A stretch of DNA of 29,025 nt from a virus: IMG/VR virus record IMGVR_UViG_3300031623_000034, positions 1 to 29,025 of that record; one strand, 5' to 3'. How positions within the stretch are numbered: position 1 is the stretch's first letter; each line of letters starts with the position of its first letter. Position numbers and translations under genes: made by a program. Below are positions 6,576-13,172 of the stretch, piece by piece. The notes below the pieces were generated by a model. It was not told where the DNA came from. It saw only the letters and a list, made by a program, of their open reading frames with translations, and did no database searches.

Positions 6576-7583
6576 ATGAATTATCACTTTCCAATACCAA
6601 CAGAATTAATTTTTGAACCAATTAATTTATGTAACGCAAAATGTTTTTGTTGTCCATATTCTTGGTTAGGTGAAAGTAAAGAATACAGATCTCAAAAAAT
6701 GTCTCATGAAAAAATTAAATTTTTGTTAAATGATTTTTCATCTTTGTTAAAAAAATATAAAGTTGCTCCGTGGACAGCTTATATTCAACCATGGAGATAT
6801 TCTGATCCATTAGTTTGTCCTGATTTAGAAATGATTTTCGAACTTGCTGACAAAAATCAAATAGAAGTTATATTAACAACCAACGGTGTATCGTTTACGG
6901 AAAAAAATTGTAAAATTATTCAAAAATATTTGCATACAGTTCGACAAATTAACATTTCTATTATTGGTTTTACTGAAGAAGAAATAAAAGAATGGATGGG
7001 TGTAAGTTGGAAAGTTACTAAAGCAAGATTAATAAAAGTTAAAGAGAAATATCCAGACATAAGCAAGAAAATGGTAATAGGAATCAAGCATAAAACACAA
7101 AACGTTCCAACTAGACAGAGACAAAATATTGTAAATCAAATGCAATCAATTACATTAGGTAGAGTAAAAGCAAAAAACGAATGGATGCATAATAGAATGG
7201 CATCAGGCGATGGGGTTTGGACTAAAAATAAAGAGTTTCCTATCACAAAAACAAACTTTGTACAAGGGTGTAGGATGGTTTATGGAAAAATTTTAAGAAG
7301 AATGGAAGTAATGGTCGATGGTACTGGTGTTTTATGTTGTGATGATGCTGAAAAATTAACAAATTATGGCAATGTTTTTGAACTAGGGATAGAAAAAGTA
7401 TGGCAAAACTTACGAAAAGAGCATGATTTAATTTATAATAAAGAATATTCTAAAGAAAAACAAAATTTAATTTGCAATACTTGTAGTAGAGCAACATTTG
7501 AGTGGACAAATGATGATGAAAGAGATACTATACACGAAATGAAAAAAGAATCTGCTAAAACTAATTTACAATTAATAAATTAA
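6576..7583 (+). CDS. Radical SAM/SPASM-type enzyme
   Basis: A 335-residue protein. The radical SAM cluster motif CxxxCxxC is present as Cys19, Cys23, Cys26 in 'NLCNAKCFCCPYSW'. 'AYIQPWRYSDPLVCPDL' and 'VILTTNGVSF' correspond to the SAM-binding strands of the barrel. The C-terminal part has the cysteines of an auxiliary iron-sulfur (SPASM-like) domain: Cys232, Cys254-Cys255 in 'GVLCCDDAEKL', then 'YGNVFELGIEKVWQN', then Cys300 and Cys303 in 'LICNTCSRA'. SPASM enzymes modify peptides, proteins or sugars. The target is unknown, and no small precursor peptide is visible beside it. It overlaps the convergent sulfotransferase gene by 4 bases at the stop codons. Confidence 0.8.
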   Translation: MNYHFPIPTELIFEPINLCNAKCFCCPYSWLGESKEYRSQKMSHEKIKFLLNDFSSLLKKYKVAPWTAYIQPWRYSDPLVCPDLEMIFELADKNQIEVILTTNGVSFTEKNCKIIQKYLHTVRQINISIIGFTEEEIKEWMGVSWKVTKARLIKVKEKYPDISKKMVIGIKHKTQNVPTRQRQNIVNQMQSITLGRVKAKNEWMHNRMASGDGVWTKNKEFPITKTNFVQGCRMVYGKILRRMEVMVDGTGVLCCDDAEKLTNYGNVFELGIEKVWQNLRKEHDLIYNKEYSKEKQNLICNTCSRATFEWTNDDERDTIHEMKKESAKTNLQLIN

Positions 7584-8152
7584 CAAAATTCTTTATATAA
7601 TTTATAATCGTATTTGTTATAATCTCTGTGCCAAATTATAAATTCTTTTGTTAATTTACTATAATCAATTATTTTTTTATAATCTTTGTTACTTTGGTTA
7701 CTATTCATTGTTGGATTGATATCAACTTTTAATATTTTTGCAATTTCTTTCCATGACTTTTCAAATTTATCAGCGTTAAAAACTTTTAAAAAATTATTTT
7801 TTAATGCATTTTGTACTTGTTTATATTTTTCTTCAATTGGTATGTTAGCAGTTTGCTTTAGATAGTTTGAATATAACCAAAGTACCATAAAATTGCCGTG
7901 CATCTTGTTACAACTTTCTTCAAATGTATCTGCTATGTTTTCTTTTTTATTAAAATCATAATTGAAATGTGACATATCTCTATCTAATGGATTTCTTAAC
8001 AATGTATAATGTTTACCGATTGTTGTTACACTTATATTATGTCCAATAGCATATGAAAATTTGTTAATTTGTCCAATAGATACTCGGTGATTTAATCTTG
8101 CTTTTAATGAACTACCTGCAGTTTTTGGTATATGATGAAAACAATATCGCAT
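7580..8152 (-). CDS. Sulfotransferase family protein
   Basis: From the ATG at 8152 the product is 190 residues. The PAPS 5'-phosphosulfate loop is 'HIPKTAGSSLK' (7-17). The 3'-phosphate-binding motif is 'LLRNPLDRDMSHFNY' (Arg53, Ser61). This is the Sulfotransfer_2-like arrangement, which moves sulfate from PAPS to a sugar or other hydroxyl. It could modify virion or host surface glycans. The start was chosen because a TTTAAATA late promoter ends 5 nt before this ATG. The longer reading frame begins with TTG inside the capsid terminator tail. It is shorter than typical carbohydrate sulfotransferases (about 250-300 residues) but both cofactor motifs are intact. Confidence 0.75.
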   Translation of the reverse strand: MRYCFHHIPKTAGSSLKARLNHRVSIGQINKFSYAIGHNISVTTIGKHYTLLRNPLDRDMSHFNYDFNKKENIADTFEESCNKMHGNFMVLWLYSNYLKQTANIPIEEKYKQVQNALKNNFLKVFNADKFEKSWKEIAKILKVDINPTMNSNQSNKDYKKIIDYSKLTKEFIIWHRDYNKYDYKLYKEFC

Positions 8153-8157
8153 AAGCA

Positions 8158-8165
8158 TATTTAAA
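8158..8165 (-). promoter_or_regulatory. Late promoter TTTAAATA for the sulfotransferase gene
   Basis: TAAATA core ends at 8158. Predicted +1 is 8152, the A of the ATG. It lies 22 bases after the capsid gene terminator. Confidence 0.6.
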
Positions 8166-8187
8166 ACCTGAAAGTACCTCCACAAAA

Positions 8188-8210
8188 AAAGGCGACATAA
8201 AGCCGCCTTT
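8188..8210 (-). terminator. Main terminator of the head operon
   Basis: A 9-bp stem (AAAGGCGGC with GTCGCCTTT on the minus strand, one G-U pair) with a 5-nt loop and a run of seven T. It lies 26 bases after the gp23 stop. Confidence 0.9.
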
Positions 8211-8221
8211 CTTTGAAAATA

Positions 8222-8241
8222 AAATAAGCCTGGGCTTATTT
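8222..8241 (-). terminator. First hairpin overlapping the gp23 stop codon
   Basis: AAATAAGCC pairs with GGCTTATTT; the stop codon TAA lies in the 5' arm. On the minus strand it is followed by TTTATTTTC. With the 8188-8210 hairpin it forms a tandem terminator. Confidence 0.6.
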
Positions 8242-9408
8242 GAATTTTAAGTTACCTGAAGTGATCGCTACTAATCCAACGTAATCAGCCGCATTACCAA
8301 GAGATGATGCAGTGTTTGTTAACTCTACATAACCATATCTTGTTAAAAAGCCAACTACTGGTTCGAAAGTAGACGGATCAAGTACAACGCCACTTGACAT
8401 TAAAGGAATGTAAGGACAATAAAACGCTGGTGCGTCTGCCTCACTTGCTCCTTTATATCCCACTAGTACTGATGTGGCATCAACTGCGTAAGCATCAACG
8501 TATACTCTCATAGAAGCATTTAACGTACCAACAAATTTTGTGTTAGTAGGTGCTTCGAAAGTACCTTCAGTTGATCTTGCAAAAGCTGATGTTGTAGCTG
8601 ATTGTAGAACAGTTAAAGCTGTTGGAGAAACTACTGCGTAGTTTCCAGCGCCTCTTCTTGTTCTAGTTGCAATCGTGTTAGCAACTCTGTTGATTAACAC
8701 AGCCAAAGCCGCGTGTTCATCACCAACGAAAGTTGCAGTACCAGATACAGCCGCTTGGTCATAAGTTTCAGTAGCTGTTCCAGCCAATGTTCTTAATGAA
8801 CCAATGATTTCTTGGTCGATCTCAGCCGTAATTTCTTGAGCTAATGCCGCCATGATCTCTGCTTCTACATCGATACCTTGTTGTGCTTGAGCATCTTGAG
8901 CCGCTTCAAAAGTCCATCTAGCTGATAGTTTTCTAGATTTCGCTTCTACCGGTTGTTTCAAGATTTGTATTGATAGTCTGTTTCCTGCAGTACCTTCTTT
9001 CGCCGCTGTTGTTGACGCTTTAGGTGTTGCTTCTGTTTCATTACCAGAGTACGCTCTCGCAATTTTGAATGGAGATAATGCTTCTTCACCTGCTGTCGTG
9101 TTCGACGCAACTGTGTCTGCATATCTTATTCTTAGTGTGTGGATCTGTCCAACCGGACCAGTCATTGGTTGTACACCAACGATCTCGTTCGCTATAACAG
9201 TAGGCATAACCCTACGTATTACTGGAAGAATCACACGGTTTAGTGTAGCAACGTTACCGGCGCTTGTAGCACCTGCAGTAGCCGCCTCAGACAAATACCT
9301 TTTAGTATTTTCTAGAATGACGTCCATTGTTTTTTTCTTGTTGCCTTCTAAACCTTCAGTTAGAGCTTGTTTTGTTTCGCTCCATTTAGATTCAAATATT
9401 TCTGACAT
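8236..9408 (-). CDS. 23: Major capsid protein gp23
   Basis: A 390-residue homologue of T4 gp23. The family signature 'VILPVIRRVMPTVIANEIVG' followed by 'VQPMTGPVGQIHTLRIRY' lies near residues 57-96, and 'SRKLSARWTFEAAQDAQ' with 'EIMAALAQEITAEIDQEIIG' follows. The N-terminal 45 residues (Lys/Glu-rich, ending 'YLSEAATAG') look like the prohead propeptide that gp21 would remove. At 390 residues it is much shorter than T4 gp23 (521), so the insertion domain of T4 is probably reduced. AAAGGAG lies 11 nt before the ATG. No gp24 vertex paralogue follows; a tandem terminator does. Confidence 0.95.
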   Translation of the reverse strand: MSEIFESKWSETKQALTEGLEGNKKKTMDVILENTKRYLSEAATAGATSAGNVATLNRVILPVIRRVMPTVIANEIVGVQPMTGPVGQIHTLRIRYADTVASNTTAGEEALSPFKIARAYSGNETEATPKASTTAAKEGTAGNRLSIQILKQPVEAKSRKLSARWTFEAAQDAQAQQGIDVEAEIMAALAQEITAEIDQEIIGSLRTLAGTATETYDQAAVSGTATFVGDEHAALAVLINRVANTIATRTRRGAGNYAVVSPTALTVLQSATTSAFARSTEGTFEAPTNTKFVGTLNASMRVYVDAYAVDATSVLVGYKGASEADAPAFYCPYIPLMSSGVVLDPSTFEPVVGFLTRYGYVELTNTASSLGNAADYVGLVAITSGNLKFK

Positions 9409-9434
9409 TTGTATCTTTTCTCCTTTAGTTTAAA

Positions 9435-10502
9435 TTAAATACCCGCTAATTTACGAATATTAGTTAGTTCTGCATCTTCTCTCTTCGCTCTGTCACCTAC
9501 TGCTTCTGTCATAACTTTTGTTCCTTTAACACTTGCAATTGGTTTGTCTGCCATTACGTGAGGTAGATACTTGTTAAATGAATTTTCTAAGTTCACTGTT
9601 TGAACTGATTCTAACAGTTGACTCATTACTTCACCCTTTGTTTTGCTCAATGGTTTGAGCAACTCAGCCATCTTTTCCTTGCGTTCCATTAAGTCTGCTT
9701 GTCTTTTGGACTCAGCATTCTTCGACTCAATCACCGCGTTTTTTTCATCGACAGCCTTCTCAGCGTCTTTTAATTTGAGAGTAGTTTCATCAACGACTTT
9801 CAATAGCTTAGAAGTTTCAGATTTCTCATTTAAATATGAGTTCTGATACTCAGAAGCAAACGCTTCGAATATTTTCTTACCAAAGTTGATTGTTCTGGCT
9901 TTAGAAATGTCATCTTTTAATTGTGTCATTTCTTCACCAATTTTCTTAGTTACTGCTTCTTGTACAACTTTAGCAGATTTCTTTATAAAAGTTTCTTTTA
10001 GTTTAGCCATTTGTGTTTTAGCTTCTGCAACTAATTTAACTTTCGTTTCCACAACGCCTTTTTTGTCTTCATGGAATTCTTTAATTTCCTTAGCAAGTGC
10101 GTTTACAACGAACCCTTCTAATTTTTTAAAGTTCTCATGAACACCTTTACGGTCGCCATGTAGTTCTTTTAACTCTTCAGCAAGTTTTTGCATTATAAAT
10201 GATTCCAATTTTGCTGAATGCGTGCCTACATTTTCTTTGTAGGATATTTTTTCTTGTGCTAGTGCTTTTCTATCTTCTATAAATTTAGAGATTTCTTCGC
10301 TTAACTTCTCAGACATCATTTTATCGATTGCTTCGATCATGTTGCCTTTGTCGTGTTCGTATCTTTTAGCAAATTCTTCTCTTAATTCAGCACCTACTGT
10401 TTCTTTATTTTCTTTTATTTTTGAATCCCAAGCTTCTTGGATGCTGTTTTGCACATCTTCCGAAATTGCTCCTGATTCTACTAGTTTTGATATATCAAAC
10501 AT
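9435..10502 (-). CDS. 22: Prohead scaffold protein gp22
   Basis: A 355-residue, highly charged, almost wholly helical and coiled-coil protein ('KLAEELKELHGDRKGVHENF', 'KLKDAEKAVDEKNAVIESKN') between the protease and capsid genes, exactly the T4 position of gp22. It forms the internal core on which the gp23 shell assembles and is degraded by gp21 during maturation. A repeated helical element recurs about every 35 residues in the first half ('ELKELHGDRKGV', 'EIKEFHEDKKGV'). The ATG shares one base with the gp21 stop (TAATG), which implies translational coupling, with AAAGGA before it. Confidence 0.9.
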   Translation of the reverse strand: MFDISKLVESGAISEDVQNSIQEAWDSKIKENKETVGAELREEFAKRYEHDKGNMIEAIDKMMSEKLSEEISKFIEDRKALAQEKISYKENVGTHSAKLESFIMQKLAEELKELHGDRKGVHENFKKLEGFVVNALAKEIKEFHEDKKGVVETKVKLVAEAKTQMAKLKETFIKKSAKVVQEAVTKKIGEEMTQLKDDISKARTINFGKKIFEAFASEYQNSYLNEKSETSKLLKVVDETTLKLKDAEKAVDEKNAVIESKNAESKRQADLMERKEKMAELLKPLSKTKGEVMSQLLESVQTVNLENSFNKYLPHVMADKPIASVKGTKVMTEAVGDRAKREDAELTNIRKLAGI

Positions 10503-11131
10503 TATTTTAGGTCCTTTATTATATTTGTTAGTGCCTCTTTGAGGTATTTTTGGGCTTTTGCATCATTTCTAACTTCCGCCGCCAGTCCCTTTGCCTTTAC
10601 TCCACCTTTTGTGTTTAAAAGATGTTCATAAATTGGCGTAGGATATGCCCCTGGTGCCGAAGGTTGGGCCACAACATCAACTGTTATGATCTCAAAGTCT
10701 GAAACTTCGCCGTTACCGTATTCTGACATATTGCCAGAACCACGAGAACTAACTCCTAGTTTCACACCTGATTCCAACATTGTTTTGACAAGTTGGCCCA
10801 TCGGTGTTGGCAAAATTTTCATTTTGCCGTATCCATTTGGTCCGTCCATCCACATCTCTGTAATCATGTGAGACACACGGTCCAAATTAATTTTTAAATC
10901 ATCTGGATGATCTACTTCTCCGAGAACTGAATAACCAGATGTAATCTGATCATTAAGAGTTTTAGTTGCCTTTGCAATTTCTTGCACAGGATAAACTCTT
11001 TCGTTAGCATTTTTGATACCACCTTGGATACAGATCCCTTTCATGTACAAGTCCTTGCCTTCGTGTCCTTCGTGCAAAACCTGTATTCTGGCTTGATCGT
11101 ATGTTAAGTGTTCTCTAAGATATAGTGACAT
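10502..11131 (-). CDS. 21: Prohead maturation protease gp21
   Basis: A 209-residue serine protease of the T4 gp21 family. The conserved catalytic His is His75 in 'LGEVDHPDDLK' and the catalytic Ser lies in 'GVKLGVSSRGSG' (Ser128/129). 'DFEIITVDVVAQPSAPGA' is the usual strand following the active site. It cleaves the scaffold, core proteins and the gp23 propeptide inside the prohead. AAGGA precedes the ATG. It lies between the acidic core protein and gp22 on the minus strand, as in T4. Confidence 0.93.
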   Translation of the reverse strand: MSLYLREHLTYDQARIQVLHEGHEGKDLYMKGICIQGGIKNANERVYPVQEIAKATKTLNDQITSGYSVLGEVDHPDDLKINLDRVSHMITEMWMDGPNGYGKMKILPTPMGQLVKTMLESGVKLGVSSRGSGNMSEYGNGEVSDFEIITVDVVAQPSAPGAYPTPIYEHLLNTKGGVKAKGLAAEVRNDAKAQKYLKEALTNIIKDLK

Positions 11132-11171
11132 CTGACAATTCCTTTTTTGTTAAATCAATAATTGCTGACAA

Positions 11172-12140
11172 TTACTTGCCGGCTACTGGTGATTTCGCAG
11201 ATTTATCTGAACCATCTTTTAGATCAGCTTTCTCTTGCTTCTTAAATGAAGAAGATTTAGCTTTTCCGCCTGTGTTCTCAAAATCGCCTGATTTCATATT
11301 TCCTGTTGATGGTGCCGCTCGTCCTGTGTCAGCCGCGCCTGAACCAGTTTTAACTCCGGTTGCCGCACTTTTCACTTTCGGTCCACTTGATACAGGTGAT
11401 TTTGCTGATTTGTCATCTCCGCCGCTCATATCCGCTTTAACTGGATTTTTATATTCTTTCACAGTTTCTTTAGCGCCTTCTTTAGAGTCTTTAGTTTCTA
11501 CTCTAGCCATTTCTGGTTGAGCTTCAACTGGCATTGTTGTTGCAAGAGCTGTTTCTTCTGCTTCTGCTTCATCATTCCCACCGTTCATCATCGCTTCAAA
11601 TTCTGCTTTTAATTCTTCTAAAGCATCTTCTAAATCAGAGATTCTTTCTTCTGGTGCCTGTTCTCCATTTTCGTCGCCGTCTGCGTCCATATCCTGACCT
11701 AATTCGTCAGCGGCCGCATCTGCTTCACCTTCTTCATCTGATGAGATATCTTTAATTAAGTTGTCAGTAGCATCGCCACCGATTTCTTCAATTGATTCTT
11801 CATCTGATTTTGCAGGTTGGATTGCAGGGGTAGTAGCTATAGGTGCCGCTGGTTTAGTAAAGACACCTTCGTCTTTAACTTCTTTGTCAGCTGGAACTTC
11901 TTTAGCTTCTTCCTTAACATCTTTTTCTTTATCTTCTGCTTTCTCTGTTTCTTTGACTTCTTCTTTGTCGTCTTCTTTAGTTTCTGCTTTTGCAGGTGCT
12001 TCTTCTTCAGCTAAACCTTCGTAGATATCTCTCGATTTTTCTACAACGATGTCGTGAAATAAAGCTTCTGCTTTGTCGTTTTCTTCGTTGATTAGTAATT
12101 CTAATAACGATTCAAATTTATTTTGTTTTTCGTTTGACAT
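11172..12140 (-). CDS. Acidic prohead core-like protein with repeated C-terminus
   Basis: A 322-residue protein starting at the ATG at 12140 (AAAGGAG upstream). The N-terminal domain 'FESLLELLINEENDKAEALF' then 'HDIVVEKSRDIYEGL' resembles core proteins encoded next to gp21 in T4-like phages (the place of gp67/gp68). A long Glu/Asp/Lys/Ala-rich low-complexity region follows (about residues 45-235), then a basic, Ser/Gly-rich tail with a repeated unit: 'KADMSGGDDKSAKSPV' and 'KADLKDGSDKSAKSPV'. The polyampholyte composition suits an internal core protein that is cleaved by gp21. The precise T4 counterpart is uncertain. The protein heads its own late promoter at 12187-12194. Confidence 0.65.
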   Translation of the reverse strand: MSNEKQNKFESLLELLINEENDKAEALFHDIVVEKSRDIYEGLAEEEAPAKAETKEDDKEEVKETEKAEDKEKDVKEEAKEVPADKEVKDEGVFTKPAAPIATTPAIQPAKSDEESIEEIGGDATDNLIKDISSDEEGEADAAADELGQDMDADGDENGEQAPEERISDLEDALEELKAEFEAMMNGGNDEAEAEETALATTMPVEAQPEMARVETKDSKEGAKETVKEYKNPVKADMSGGDDKSAKSPVSSGPKVKSAATGVKTGSGAADTGRAAPSTGNMKSGDFENTGGKAKSSSFKKQEKADLKDGSDKSAKSPVAGK

Positions 12141-12186
12141 TTGCACGTGCTCCTTTATTGTGGCAAGTTATACTTATAAGTGTAGG

Positions 12187-12194
12187 TATTTACT
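12187..12194 (-). promoter_or_regulatory. Late-type promoter AGTAAATA of the core/capsid genes
   Basis: TAAATA core upstream of the acidic core protein gene. Predicted +1 at 12181 is the first base of the palindrome ACTTATAAGT (12172-12181). It gives a 41-nt leader with AAAGGAG at 12150-12156 and would drive core protein, gp21, gp22 and gp23. Confidence 0.5.
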
Positions 12195-12243
12195 AAAAAA
12201 GGGTAAAAATGGTACCTATATTTGGCAAAATTAGGTCTTTTGG

Positions 12244-12870
12244 CTATATTTTTATTTGTAGGTTAAATTTAGCTAAAAATTCCTCGGTTGTGATGTGTTT
12301 TATATTGTCGTGCCAGGCAATGTCTTTGGGTTTAAACCCGCCGTTATGTGTTATACGGATGAAATTAATTTTTTTGAAATCTTGTAGGCACCTCTTCGTT
12401 TGATTCATCCAGTTGCCAGAAAAAGTAGCCTCATCTTTACTCTTTTTATAGTTACGACTGTTTTTAAAGAGATTATTAAACCGCGATGTTTGGGGAACTT
12501 TATCATCTTTATGTCCTTGATAGTCAAACCCTAATATATAAATTTCAGAATGTTTACGTTCACAAGCCATTCTTAATGCTGTTGGTCCAGAACTCCACCC
12601 TAAACTTGGTTGAAACCATTTACAATTATCTAATATTTTTGGATGTTTGTTATATTGTGCATTAAAGTTTGTCCATACTTGATTATGTTTCATATAATCA
12701 GACTCTGCTATTTCAATTAACATTTTAGGATCTACAGCAACTAAAAAATCAGGACGATCAGTACGATAAACAGCATTACAGGCAAATACTGTGCCGTGTT
12801 TTTTTAAATCTTCTATGTGAATTCCTTTTCGGGATTCGCCATTCCCTAATACAAATGCTATGTCACTCAT
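12244..12870 (-). CDS. Conserved Rossmann-like protein of T4-like marine phages
   Basis: A 208-residue protein. 'IAFVLGNGESRKGIHIEDLK' at the N-terminus is a glycine-rich nucleotide-binding-like turn, followed by 'GTVFACNAVYRTDRPDFLVA' and 'VDPKM'. 'PSLGWSSGPTALRMACERKH' and 'EIYILGFDYQGHKDD' are further conserved-looking motifs. The pattern recalls the DUF115/MptE-like or sialyltransferase-like Rossmann folds, but I cannot assign a reaction. It sits inside the head operon between the small gp67-like gene and the core protein gene. That position may simply be an insertion of an auxiliary gene, or it may indicate a role in virion modification. Confidence 0.5.
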   Translation of the reverse strand: MSDIAFVLGNGESRKGIHIEDLKKHGTVFACNAVYRTDRPDFLVAVDPKMLIEIAESDYMKHNQVWTNFNAQYNKHPKILDNCKWFQPSLGWSSGPTALRMACERKHSEIYILGFDYQGHKDDKVPQTSRFNNLFKNSRNYKKSKDEATFSGNWMNQTKRCLQDFKKINFIRITHNGGFKPKDIAWHDNIKHITTEEFLAKFNLQIKI

Positions 12871-12912
12871 AATTTATATTAATTATTATGTTTTACTAAA
12901 CGGTGTATTAAA

Positions 12913-13158
12913 TTAGATTGCTAAATCGTCCATTTCTGGCGCTGGTTGTCCATACATTTTTTGAACAAATACCGCTTCTTCTTTTTGTCTAGCATCATGT
13001 TCTTCAGATGCTAATCTCATTGAATTGATTTCGCCAAGTGAAAGGCGTGTTTTTCTAGTGTCATCTTTATCTAGTATAGAAATATCGTTTTCAGGTTCAT
13101 ATGTTTTATCATGTTCAAACCCGTCTGCTGTATGTGTAAAGAATTCCAATAGTTTCAT
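12913..13158 (-). CDS. Small prohead-region protein (gp67 position)
   Basis: An 81-residue charged protein directly after the portal gene: 'MKLLEFFTHTADGFEHDKTY', then a helical 'KTRLSLGEINSMRLASEEHD' and 'ARQKEEAVFVQKMYGQPAPE'. T4 has gp67 (80 residues, prohead core) at this place, and other T4-like marine phages have a similar small gene between 20 and 21. Homology to gp67 is positional inference. The ATG lies 5 nt after a TTAAATA late-type element just after the gp20 stop, so it may have its own leaderless transcript besides readthrough. Confidence 0.55.
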   Translation of the reverse strand: MKLLEFFTHTADGFEHDKTYEPENDISILDKDDTRKTRLSLGEINSMRLASEEHDARQKEEAVFVQKMYGQPAPEMDDLAI

Positions 13159-13163
13159 AACAG

Positions 13164-13170
13164 TATTTAA
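13164..13170 (-). promoter_or_regulatory. Late-type promoter TTAAATA inside the head operon
   Basis: It begins 2 bases after the gp20 stop codon and ends 5 nt before the ATG at 13158, so predicted +1 is the start codon. Confidence 0.45.
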
Positions 13171-13172
13171 TC

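Noticed and set aside
8153-8185. TTG start extending the sulfotransferase by 11 residues
   Set aside because: The extension would begin inside the T-run of the capsid terminator and includes the late promoter. The family motif starts right after the ATG at 8152.
11534-12024. Plus-strand open frames over the acidic core protein
   Set aside because: They are Leu/Ser/Phe-rich antisense shadows of Glu/Lys/Ala codons and have no start signals.
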